Positions 43,901 through 54,348 of a DNA stretch of 64,000 bases are shown piece by piece; position 1 is the stretch's first letter; the number at the start of each line of letters is the position of its first letter. The DNA lies in assembly GCA_964036295.1 (NCBI GenBank), contig OZ038463.1, positions 3,038,001 to 3,102,000 on the forward strand, in the 5' to 3' direction. The notes under the pieces are model-generated. The model was not told where the DNA came from. It saw nothing but the letters and a program-made list of their open reading frames with translations, and did not search any database. The position numbers and the translations under genes were made by a program. Source of the stretch: Plumapathes pennacea (Eukaryota > Cnidaria > Anthozoa > Antipatharia > Myriopathidae).

Positions 43901-46900
43901 TCGTGTTTCTTGTATTCTTCTGGCAGTATTCAGTTTGTCCTTTGAACTGACATTATTGATAAGGTTCAGTCCCACAATTTTTTTTCCAGTGCGAGAAAAA
44001 AGCCATTACCACATCCTTGCATGCACAAACAGATTGCAATTATTAGGTTTTGCTTTTGTCCCTGATTGGTCGAGAATGCTGCTAAATAATATTTCTGTAC
44101 CTATCGAAATGCGTCAATAGCAAGTAAACGATGATTCAAGGCATCCAACCGCACATCAAATACTTTTGACAATTATCGAAAAATGGTTCTATGACTCATA
44201 ACTGTTAAATCACGAAAACAGTTCTAGTATAAGCTTTGCCAGACGGTTTGTGCTTCACTCCTAAAACGAAAAGTGTCTATTTCATGACAACTTTTCATAA
44301 GCCATACAGAAAATGTGAAACAGTAATAACTACTCATTACTGAGTTGTTTGGTCCGTGATAATTTCTTGTAATCTCTTACTTCCTCAGATGGAGGGACAT
44401 GTGTCACAGAGTGGAAGGAGGTTTGACTCAATTGCAAAAGTTGGTCATGAAAATGCCAGACTTGGCAGAGGTACCGACAGCGATGAAAATGAGATAATTC
44501 TTTCATCCTTAAATATACACTTCGTTCAGGGATATATAGGAACGGCATGGATAGCTAACACAGCAGAGAAGAGCCGAGCTTTCCCATTTTATATTAAAAT
44601 GTGCAGTTACTGAGCTAGTAAAACAGTGATTAGGAGATGCGCGCTCCGTTGTCCTCCGTCTGTCTATTTTACTAAAGTGGTCTTTACTTCGCTTTTATGT
44701 CTCTTACAATGTTTTCCTTTCTTTATAGTATAGAACGACGGCTGACATAAAAAAAGCGGGTATCTACCATTCTGTAAAAGAGGAAACTAAGTCATTAAGT
44801 GTTGTGGATTCAGATTATCTAGACTTGAAATTATGGCCTGAAGCTTTGACCATACGCATTGCTGGCAAACCTTCTTGGTCACATGTAAATTTGATATTTT
44901 TGCGGGCAGGTTTTCTTATCTCGGTGTGTTGAAGAGAATGGAGTTAAAGAAAGAAATGAAAATTATATGGTGAGTATCAAAAGATGCTCCCTTGTATACG
45001 GAGTTCAAACAACCTTACGGCTCAAATAAGAATAATGCGGGCAAACCATGCAAATCAATGAAGAGAATATAAAATATATACCAGGTCATTCTAATGTATT
45101 CTAGGTATTTTAAATAAATTATTAGAATTCAATGGGTTCAGTTCATTTTGTAAAGTTTGACATTTATTTAGGTTCAATCAGCATTTTTATTGATCAGATG
45201 TTCGATTCTCGTTACCGTACAATATAAATATATAAATTTAGTTCTCTCTGTGCCACCCATGTTTTCTTTAGAGCATGCTTTTGAAACTTGTAAAATCCTG
45301 ACCTTAGTTGATGTTTATTTTCTTTGATTCCTTCTTCTTCTTCTTCTTCTTTTTTTTTTTTTTTTTCTTTCTTTCGTCTTCTTCAGGTAACCTACGGCTT
45401 CATGTTTCTTCAAGGAATGCCAGATATCGTTAAGGACGACCCCAAAAAATTCTTAGATTGTCTGCACGTAAGTCAACCATTCAAAACAGCTGAACGTTCT
45501 GATTTGTGTGCGGGAAAAAAATAGGAGATTTCCCGCATGACCTTTCTGCTATGTATGAGTAATTAGCACGTTGGGTGTACTTGTTCATACTCAGACGATG
45601 GTCAAGTTCAAGAGAGTTGGCTGCCTTTCGCATCCGGTCTGCTCAGCAATTATGAGTATAAAATGGTACGTTTTACTGGCTATGGTTGGTTACAACAGTT
45701 GGTTTTAGTTTGTTACTGGCTTTTTGGTTGGCTTGGTAGGTTGGTAGTTAGTTGACTGGCTGGCTGGGCGTTTAATTAGTCAGTTTAGTTTGGAGTTGGT
45801 CGATTAGCCTGTTGACTGATTCACACAAGTAAGTTACCTAGCTGGTCTGTTGGTGAAATTTTGTGTTCCTCTTGAATCCTTCCCCATGCACGTGATATAT
45901 CCTGTTTTACGCAAGCTGTTGTAGTTGTGGCCGTTTTCGTTGTTGTTGTTAATTGTGTCGCTATATGAAAGCGTGACGAATTTTCTAACATCCGATATTT
46001 TACTTTGTGTAGGCGTAATATAGGTTGGAAAGCTTACTTCACGAACCTGTCATTCTACATCATCTTCCTGGTTCTCATGACAACGATGACGACGCTTATT
46101 TCTAACAAAGAAGCTCACAGTCCTTATTTGGACATACCACGTTACATCATCATACTTATGAGTCTATTTCATTTACTCAAGGAAATGTTCCAAATATGGG
46201 ACGAGGTAAGTTACAAAGTGCAGATTGAAGTGTAATAGTTTAGCTGTGATGTCAAGTCCAGGACTTGAGCGAGTTGTCCGAAGGTAGATTAATCTAGACT
46301 TTGGTGTCATTTGTAAGTTTTAAAGCCCAAGAATGAGAAGGTTTTGAATGACTTCCGGGAGACGTGCTAAAACGGCAATTTAATTCTGCTCGTTAAAACA
46401 AGAACGCTTGGCTCACCTTTTAGAAAATAAGTAGTACATACGTTTCCTTTAGCGAATAAAATTTTGACTTCGTCAGTTGTACTTGAGAAGAAGCGAGGTT
46501 GAGTGCAACTTTTACCTGGAGGTGCAGAATGAGTTATAAGTTTGCTGATGGCGAGAATGCTAGTCAAAATAAATATAGCAAAAGTATAAAACAGTTTAGT
46601 AATAGTTGCCTCTACAATTCAAAGTGCATGACAGCTTTTCGTGTATGTGTTTAATTTGATCTTTCTTTAACTACCCCGAACACTTTCTCAGAAATTCAAG
46701 TACCTCCTAAAAGTAGACAATTGGATGGAGTGGTTTCTGTACATGACTAGCCTCGTTTACATGTTCGAGACGAGAAAAGTTGAGGAGGGAGGTATCAACA
46801 CCACAACGACAGCTCTCGCGGCCGGCGCAATCTTTATTGCCTGGCTCATTTTTGTACTTTATTTGAGAAGGTAGGTTATAGAGACCATATAATTTAATGT

Positions 46901-49900
46901 TGGATGGCAGGAACAATAGAATTTAATTCCTCTAGGAAAGAAATGCTACTGTTATGAAAAAAATATTTTATTGTTCGTGCCATCCAACATGGCCGCCGTG
47001 CAACCCTCTATTAGATAATAGAAATCTCCCGCGTAGAAAATGATATGCACTTTTTAGTTTAGTGACTACAAAAATGTAAGAGTTTCAGTGTAGTAGTTAC
47101 CGAACCGCCATAAAGTATGAGGTGTTTGGGAGCCTAAGTTGACAGAGCAGAGAGGAAGAGACATAGAGGCAGAGCCTTCGTACTTCTTGAAAACCTAAAA
47201 CATACGCCGGGACAAAATTCACGTGGTGCTTATTTTGTATCTTGTAGATTTTCTACGTTTGGCATCTACATCATTATGATGACGAATATTATAAAGACTT
47301 TAGTAAAGGTATGGATGTTACAAGGTATATACTCGTGGTTATGGCATTTTTTTTCGGCTCTGGCTATCCTTAGTACTATTCAGTAGTGTTCGGCACTGTT
47401 CGGTACTGTTCGGTATCGTTCGGTTTCTGTTTACTACATTCTTTCCTTGTCTCCGTTTCTTTGTCCATGTATATCTCGGTCTTTCGTTCTATCTTCCTTC
47501 GCTTTTGTCCGTCTCCGAGTTACTGGGTTAATAATTTAAGCTATTTTTTATCTCTCTTGTAGATAATTATTCTTTTTATTCCATTCACGATCGCCTTTGG
47601 TATTCCATTTTATTTGCTGTTCCGCCGGCTCCCGAACGAGACGCAGCCGGGACGCGCGGTAAGTTTTCATTTGTCAATCAATCCGACACGCTTACATGTC
47701 CTTTATTCTCTGAGCAAACACCCAGAATGAAGTACGGAGCACGTGACTAACGCAAGTCAAATTTAAAGGCCGCAGACGACGAGTGATGCTATTTTTTTAG
47801 TTTTATCCATCTCCATTGGCATCCCAAAGTAAAACGGCCAATTTTAGGGTCAGAATAGGAATAGCGATGTTGATCGGTAAAATTATTTGGTTTGAAACTG
47901 ACTTGGGTACAGATGTATCGGGAGCTGTTGGATATGCAGCAACCTGAAGGTTTCCAAAAAACAATTTCGAACAAAATACCTCTGGAATAAGAAACACTTT
48001 GACTTGAGTCATTTTAGCTACATTCTTATTCCGGAATAGAACCAATCGAACGCAGCACTGATGAGTTACAGTAAATGAATAAAAAAATTTCAACATAGAA
48101 AAAAAGTTTTATCATTTCTTTAAAATTAACCATGTTTTTATTTGTTGTTATAACATGTGTCCATGCACGACGCTTTGCCAGAGTTAAAGGGAGCATTATA
48201 GCACAGTAGTCGATGATAAACCGTAAGGGTCATTAAATGTTCTCTTTTCAGTGGCAGAAGAGTGCCATATTCGACATGAGTGTGTTAATTTACGTTTGTT
48301 CGTTGCAGGAAAATGCCAAACCACCTACTGAATATCTGTTCGACAAGATTCATTATTCCCTTTTCACCACCTTTATGCTAATTCTGGGGGAGATGAAATA
48401 CCCGCACACTGTGTTCAAGTATCAGCCCTTGCCGTATCCATGGATAACATTTGTTCTTTACGTGATCTTCTGTGTTTGCATGCCGATTATCATTAAGAAT
48501 TTGCTGGTGAGTGGCCACAAAAGAAAAGCGAAAATAGTATAGAACTGAGATATCAATAGTCAGAATATATTAGTACTAGGTATTCGTCATACACTATGGG
48601 ACTAAAGGCTGATAAGAATAACGCGACGACTATAATGCTAATCATCCCTCATAGAGCTGCTGCAGTTAGTGCTAAAATTGATGATTAGTGATGGAATCTA
48701 TTCATGACGATAGTGCTGTAAAATGTCTCTTCGATGCTAACTTTCTATTTATGTGCGCTTTTCTTGAGTCCTGACCAAACTAGTGGAAAATTGTATAAGT
48801 TGTTGCAATGATAATCGCACGTGTAATTTGTTGCAAGCGATCAGATATAATTAGTTATTGTACCTTCTCTTTTCAGATTGGTCTTTCAGTTGGAGACGTT
48901 AACAGAATTCTACAGTCAGCAAAAATGGAACAACATGCAATGCAGGTCAAAAATGGAGTTGTATCGCAATAGCACATGCAGCAAGTTAGTGTAAGAGTTT
49001 TAGAACTATCGATTGCCGTCTATCTCTAATGGTCCGCCTGTGTTTTCTTTTTGATTGACAGGTTGAGCTACTACTGGAATTAGAGCGAGCAACCCCGAGG
49101 CGAATTTTACGAAAGCTCTGGGTTCCTTATTGTGTGGAATACCCGAACCGAAAAAAGACCTGGAGACAGAAGGTATATAACATTAAGATTACAGCCAACA
49201 ATAATGAGCAAACAATTAACTGCAACCAGCTACGAACCTCAACAGTTAAAAGAATTGTCAAAAATTAATAGTTTTGAACAACCGGGCCTCGAATCTGAAA
49301 CCGCCCGGCGGAAGAGAAAATATCAGAGAGTGAAATATACGGCTAGAAATATCTAAGGAAGGGTTAACATTCCGGTGTACTATCTGTCTTCCTTCTAATC
49401 AGTTGGTCGAGTTCGGTTCACCCAAGCAACACGCAGCCGGCCAGCCAACATATGTAAACCCCGCTTTAGTTCAACTCAACGATAAAATGGAGAAACTGAC
49501 TCACAAAGTGAACAGTCAGGAAGACAAGTAAGTAGGGCAGTGTTTTAAAGCAAGACATGAGACTAATTCCACAATACAATATAAACTAAGTAGTATGTAA
49601 CAGAAACTCGCTTGCATTTTTCAAGTTTAAGAGCTTAGCTTCCGCGCCTCAAAGGTGAACACTGTCTTGCAAGACAAGTTACTGGAGGGGTGTTTTACTG
49701 CACAATGCGATTGCCCAGCAAACCTTGTAACAGCGGCTGAACGTTACTCTGTGTTGCACCGTGGATTTTTCAAGATCTTTGACTCCTCGCTTCTTCTTAT
49801 TTGTTCGCAAAGCATATTCAAATTCACCACAATCTCATCTTTCTGTTTTCTAGCTGGCCGTGGACTAATTATTTCTTCACTTGCAGACTACAGAACATCA

Positions 49901-50004
49901 TTCGGCTGCTCGGACGCCTCGACCAGCGGTTGACAGAAGGCTCGTCTGGGTCCAGGCCTCCTGCTTTGCAGCTGGACGCGACAGCTAGAGAGACATCGGT
50001 CTGA
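31910..50004 (+). CDS. TRPA1: TRPA1-type ankyrin-repeat cation channel
   Basis: 28 exons: 31910-32377, 36933-37029, 38319-38494, 38785-38901, 39218-39326, 39931-40037, 40134-40181, 40522-40658, 41035-41083, 41457-41645, 42012-42104, 42339-42421, 42688-42849, 43295-43412, 43668-43837, 44389-44470, 44910-44969, 45387-45467, 45595-45665, 46013-46205, 46692-46870, 47248-47308, 47563-47658, 48309-48506, 48877-48945, 49062-49172, 49403-49527, 49887-50004. All phases agree, giving 1188 residues. Residues 1-156 are a Ser-rich N-terminus; 157-735 hold 16 ankyrin repeats (TPLH-type cores); then a Cys-containing linker, S1-S4 (about 810-950), S5, pore helix with filter LGE (1008-1010), S6 ending in KNLLIGLSVGDV, and a C-terminal coiled-coil-like helix. 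TRPA1 channels are plasma-membrane Ca-permeable sensors of irritants and temperature. Length, repeat number and pore-S6 sequence fit TRPA1 rather than TRPN or NOMPC. Confidence 0.95.
32378..36932. other. First TRPA1 intron, 4.6 kb
   Basis: By far the longest intron of the gene. It contains AT-rich sequence and short domain-free open frames, with no exon or clear transposon. Long first introns often hold enhancers, but no specific site can be named. Confidence 0.5.
37038..37190 (+). repeat. Dispersed repeat, copy 1 (GACCCCTAAGAGGTAC family)
   Basis: Starts just after the exon 2 donor of TRPA1. It shares the order GACTCCCACATAAAA, ACTCGTCGGGGA, TTTTGACCCCTAAGAGGTAC and AATAAAAGCATAC with copies at 42893-43020 and 57868-58025. 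Confidence 0.7.
42893..43020 (+). repeat. Dispersed repeat, copy 2
   Basis: Lies in the TRPA1 intron after exon 13. It shares GGGGACTCCCATA, GGCGTGG, CGAGCTTA, TTTGACCTCTAAAAGGTACC and AAAGCATACCA with copy 1, and the end block AGTTTCGATGCTTTAATTGC with copy 3. Confidence 0.7.
45333..45372. repeat. CTT/T-rich tract at the TRPA1 exon 18 acceptor
   Basis: An expanded TTC and T run forms the polypyrimidine tract just before the acceptor at 45385-45386. Length variation could affect splicing of exon 18. Confidence 0.7.
46897..46990. mobile_element. 94-base foldback MITE in a TRPA1 intron
   Basis: ATGTTGGATGGCAGGAACAA at the left end pairs with TTGTTCGTGCCATCCAACAT at the right end. It begins 26 bases after the exon 21 donor. 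The flank GGCCGCCGTG recurs near related sequence at 6814-6884 and 11250-11290. Confidence 0.75.
47810..47965 (+). repeat. Copy of a short coding-like repeat in a TRPA1 intron
   Basis: About 80 bases here match, in opposite orientation, the loop of the foldback at 60277-60404. Both can be read as GIAMLIGK followed by a W-F and D-L stretch. Outside this block the surrounding sequence is non-coding. It may be a captured exon fragment or a repeat that happens to be open. Confidence 0.5.
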
Positions 50005-50568
50005 GTTTTTTTCTTAAAATTTTTTTCTTAAAAATTCGATTGGAAATGTACTGAGCAGCAGAGAAAGCATACATTGTGACGTTAGCTGTCTCCATGTGCG
50101 CAATCAATTCTGGTTATGCTTGTCACGGATTCCACGAATGTCGGCCATTTTCGGGACCTGTGACGTTCTTATGATGAAATGGCGAGTGAAATCATCCTTG
50201 ATGACTGTGGATTCCTCTTCTTGTTCTGGAAGCGACCTGCTTCATCGTGAAGCCACCAGCCCACGGCCACGTTTTGTTTTGTTTTGTTTTGCTTTTGTTT
50301 TTGTTTTTGTTTGTTTGTTTTTGTTCGTTTGTTCGTTTGTTTTTTTTACACTGAAGAAGACGCGAGCCTTCCATTCGTGCACTCAGGGTAATTGCACAAA
50401 TTTTCTTTTCAAATATACAAACATCTTTCTTTCCGTTTTTGTTTTGTTTTTTGTTTTTTGTTTTTGTTTTTGTTTGTTTTTTTTTTTCATTTAAGAAGTG
50501 GTTGCAAAGATAGTGTGTAATTCGTTGGTCGAATGATTAAAAACCTAGCTAAGCTAGACTTTAGTGGG

Positions 50569-50574
50569 AATAAA
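50569..50574 (+). terminator. Candidate polyadenylation signal for TRPA1
   Basis: AATAAA, 565 bases after the TRPA1 stop codon, the first canonical plus-strand hexamer I see there. Confidence 0.4.
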
Positions 50575-50651
50575 AAAATATTTTTTAGAGCCTGAAAAAG
50601 AGATCCAGATATCGAACCGACGTTACTTACCTAGTGCGCGGTCCGTACGGT

Positions 50652-50699
50652 AAATTGACCTCGTTTTCATGCCTTGTGGCATGAAAACGCGGTCAATTT
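50652..50699. repeat. Near-perfect 22-base hairpin
   Basis: AAATTGACCTCGTTTTCATG plus CC pairs with its complement after a four-base loop (TTGT), with one mismatch. It lies about 80 bases past the candidate TRPA1 polyadenylation signal. It could be a tiny MITE or a structured RNA element. Confidence 0.7.
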
Positions 50700-51740
50700 C
50701 GAAAATTGGGGGCCATAAGGCGAGAAAAAACTTACTATGGTATATACACAGTCAAACCCTTTGGGAATTGTGAAGTGTCCGCTAATACAAGGTGCAGCCG
50801 CTAAAGCACAATTTTGCCGTTTTATTCATGCGTTCTATCTACAGAGTTGTTATCAACCGTTGGCGCCCTACCAGGAACTATCTGCGTTACAAGTATTGGC
50901 TCGATTATTAAATAACTGCAGCTCATCTCTTGTACCTGGAAAACAAACAAACAAACAAACAAATCAATTAAATATATCTAATCCCTTCGAACTATTCAAG
51001 AACACTGAAACATTTGAGTGACTGAGTGATTGATAGTTCCATCCATAGAAGATAAAGGGTGAAACATCGCCAGAAATTTCAGACATCCGGTTGCGCCATC
51101 TTGGAAAAGGCATCAGGTTTCACGCTGACAGCCGGTCCAGAAATAACAAAGAAATGTATGGGATCTGATAATAAATTGCGCTTTTCGCTTAACTGAAGCA
51201 CGTTCGTAAAAGTGTTTGGGCAGCATCCGGAAGAGGAAAGCCTCCTAAACACAACAGTACAAAAAATATTTATCTCCGGTAAAATTCGATGTGTATTTTT
51301 TTTAATTTAAATTTTCGACGTAAGACCGACGTAAGAAGGGATTGATAGCAGAATACGCTCAAAACCGGCTACTGTCACTTTTTAAACTGCATTTAATACA
51401 AGAACCTTGAGTACAAGGCAAAATGTTTACCGCGTACCTGATTGTCGAAGGATTGAACATCTCCTGTGAAGCCTCGGTCAGTCCCCTGGAGCAAATTTGC
51501 GTTTGAATTTGCAGTTCACAGCCAGCCGTGGCGAATGCCTCGTCCCCAATGCAGCGCATCCCGTGAAATACGCTGACTTCGGATGTTGGTATTTTGGGCT
51601 AGGAAGCTCCAAATAGCATGAAAATTGCATCAAACGAAAGCTAATTTCAACTGGGTTGGTCATTGGCACATCTCCTAAACGTAGCAGTCTCTTTTTGAAC
51701 CGGAGAAACCCATCCCTCCCCCACCCTACTGAGGCAAAAT

Positions 51741-52030
51741 ACGTAACAATGTTGAATATATGAATGGCGCATGCTCATACCGCACGCCGCTGGGAAAGAC
51801 CGGAAGCAATCGTGGACGCAAAATGTCCGGAATTTCTGGCAATGAAAAATGGAGAAATTTGTATCTGATCACAGAGAAACTTACCCAGCATTCTGTCCTC
51901 ATGAAGTGTGTAATTTCCGGCCTCCTCTTCCACCCAAACCGCCAATAGGCAGCCCCAGGACTTTTGTTCGAAGAAACCAAGAATTCATGAATTGGCGTAA
52001 CACATCCCACTCTAACGCAAATTAAACTCT
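51741..52030. repeat. Repeat related to the 60 kb foldback arms
   Basis: Shares TATCTGATCACAGAGAAAC with TACCCAGCA next to it, and the distal block TGGCGTAACA followed by CCCAC, with the arms at 60090-60276 and 60411-60602, in the same order and at similar spacing. It appears to be a diverged single arm. Confidence 0.55.
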
Positions 52031-52340
52031 ATCAGTTTCGCCACGGGGAAACGTCACTGCCACGGATAAACGTCACAGCCACGGACCACCACGGTTAGCC
52101 ACGGTAACGGTGCCTTGTAACAAGGATTTTCTGCCAATATTCATCAGTTTGCCCTCATGGGAAACATTCTCGCGCCCAAGCGAGGCGTTTGCCGTGCTGT
52201 TTTGTTTTAGTTTAAACCTGGGATTAAAACAGCTTGGTTAGCAACGGGTACTTACGGCTTAACCCTGCTGCGACTCCTCTCGCAAGTGTGGCATGGCCTT
52301 TAGTTCCTTGTAGAGTTCATTAATGATATGATTCTCACTT
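52031..52340. other. Short intergenic stretch
   Basis: Contains tandem CCACGG motifs (52051-52107); no gene seen. Confidence 0.4.
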
Positions 52341-53462
52341 TTAAATTGTAGGCAAGAAATTAAATTTGCGAAGCTTTTTCAGAACTTCTACTCGGATGTC
52401 AGGCAGACGCACACAATAGACGAATGGGTTTAAACACGAGTTCAGTAGCACAACTGTGACGCAGAATGCCCAGATGAAGTCAGCGCCGAGCAGTGTCAAC
52501 GAAAGCCGCAGAACTTAAATATATGCAAAAAGAAGGAAGATAGCAGAGAATGAAAATTACGTAGACCAATATGGCAGATGCCATTTTCTTGTATCTCGCC
52601 ATGTTGAATGTGTTTCCATCTTGCTGTTGAGCCTGGGCTACCCTGGGTGCCAGAGGTTTCTCACTCTCGGCCGCGTTGGCCTGGGGGCGAAACCAAGGGC
52701 GGCGGAGGGCTGGGGCGAGGCGGAGCCGAGGCGAGAGTCTGCGCACGCGGTACGTTCTTTGAGCGTGCCGACCCAGTCAGAAGCCGTTATGAGGTTCCGC
52801 CTCGCCCCCAGCCCTCCGCCGCCCTTAGTTTCGTCCCCAGCCTACGCGGCCGCGCAGCTCGAGCTTCCAAGAGCGAGAAACCTCTGGCATCAGGGTAAGC
52901 TTGGGCGGAAGCATCGGCTTGTAACTGATGGCTTTGCTGACCACGCAATCTTCGGTCTATCTTAACGTAGGCCACGGAAGTGACGACGAAACAAATTGCC
53001 AAGCTGGTGGGTAGAATAGATTTTGTAACGTTTATTTTTGCCCATAACTCTGTTATACCAAATACCGAAAGCAGCCAAATGATAATAAGGACAGCAGAAA
53101 CTCGTCTGGTCGTCACAATCTGTTGATACCTGAGATGATAGAACAGGGCAATGTACCAGTCCAGACTTATTGCTGTTATTGTGAGGAACGACGCACCGCC
53201 AAAGAACTGTCGGAGAAAACGAACCGACTTTGTCAGGAAACACATAACTCTTCCAGGATATCGGTTTTTCTTTATAAAAGCAAGAGCCACGCAGTACTGG
53301 GGTTGGACAACTAAACCTGCTCCAATATCTGACAGCACAAGAGAGCAGAGCAGAAGCTTGGACGGTAAGCGGATGGAGGTGACATGACGCAACGCTAACA
53401 AAACCAAAAGGTTTGCGAAAGTTGTCGGGATGGACAGCGCCAGATATTTACATTACCAAAAC
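52341..53462 (-). pseudogene. GPCR subfamily B pseudogene, split by a MITE
   Basis: Minus-strand homology to the receptor at 54349-55361 starts in TM1 (ANLLVLLALRHV) and runs through TM2-TM5, TM6 and TM7 (CLNPFVYCVRLPDI) to a stop at 52343-52341. Four defects are visible: the N-terminus before TM1 is not open, the DRY motif reads DWY, a 255-base MITE (52641-52895) interrupts the third intracellular loop, and the frame shifts by one between TM6 and TM7 near 52485. The family is class A with SLDRYLALFYHLRYQQ after TM3. A functional receptor cannot be made as sequenced. Confidence 0.88.
52641..52895. mobile_element. Palindromic MITE inserted at TA inside a GPCR
   Basis: The ends CCCTGGGTGCCAGAGGTTTC and, inverted, CCCTGATGCCAGAGGTTTC are each flanked by TA (52639-52640, 52896-52897). 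Internal GC-rich blocks (GGGCGGCGGAGGGCTGGGGC) are also inverted. The TA duplication and terminal palindrome fit a Tc1/mariner-type MITE. Its GC-rich character stands out against the neighbouring sequence. Confidence 0.85.
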
Positions 53463-54348
53463 AAATTGTGTGAAAGACGGTGCAGATCTTGTCTAACGCT
53501 GTATCTTGTGCATTGATCCATACATCTTGTTAATTAATCAATCGTGCTGAAACTGACAACAGGCTTTTTTCTCTAGCGCCGTGAGAATGATTGCGTCTTC
53601 CCAAATATCAAAACTGTGTTTTGTATTTGGTTAATTATATACAGCAAGCAAGTTCATACAAGTTTTTCAACAAATTCACAGGGTGTTTAATTAAAGCACA
53701 AGGAATTCGTTGTGCGGTTAGTAGTATTCGTCCACAGAAAATTAACAACATAATAATAAACTCTGCAGTTACACAAAATGGTCTCATTAGTAACGTAACG
53801 TTCTTGAAAAAAAAATGAAAACAGACGCTAAAATGGTGCAAATACTAACAATGTGACGTTTTGTGCTAAATAATTTCAAGTCAGTTAAATGAAGATAATC
53901 TTTTCAGTTCTACATAGAATCAAAGAAAGTCGAAAAAAATACATGTGCAATTAACAGCGGGAAGAGAATAGAACGATGAAGAAAAAGAATGAAAAGACAG
54001 TAAAGTGATCAAGAATTCCTCCTGATATACAAACAGGTGTTTCAAGGATCAATACAAGTCGCTTATGCAACATTTACAAAGCTCTTTATTATACGTAAAC
54101 GCAATTTTTATAAAGTTAGCGGACAGTTTTTAGTAACTATAAAGATTTGACCGTTGTTCAGCTTTGCGGGCGGGGTAACTTGTACGGGCCCGTTAACATT
54201 TGGATACTTGAATGGGGTCGACGACTATCGCTTAGATCTGGTCCTCAGATCGATCTTGGACTGTTTACACCGGGCTTTCTTTGCATTTAGTCTAAATTAA
54301 TCTCACTTCCCTGGTGTTAGTGTCTGGTAGAGTTTCTTGATCAGAGTC
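53463..54348. other. Spacer between GPCR B pseudogene and GPCR B receptor
   Basis: AT-rich, no gene. A minus-strand AATAAA (plus TTTATT at 54085-54090) lies about 260 bases past the receptor stop and is a candidate polyadenylation signal. Confidence 0.4.
54085..54090 (-). terminator. Candidate polyadenylation signal for GPCR B receptor
   Basis: AATAAA on the minus strand, 259 bases downstream of the final stop. Confidence 0.35.

Larger units (their letters stand above)
50005..51740. other. TRPA1 3' UTR and flank
   Basis: Contains TTTTG-type simple repeats (50271-50343, 50438-50490), the candidate polyadenylation signal at 50569-50574 and the hairpin at 50652-50699. No further gene is seen. 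Confidence 0.45.

Noticed and set aside
44729-44880. Open stretch after an acceptor-like TTTATAG as TRPA1 exon 17
   Set aside because: It lacks TRPA1 similarity and a good donor; 44910-44969 fits both phase and family sequence.
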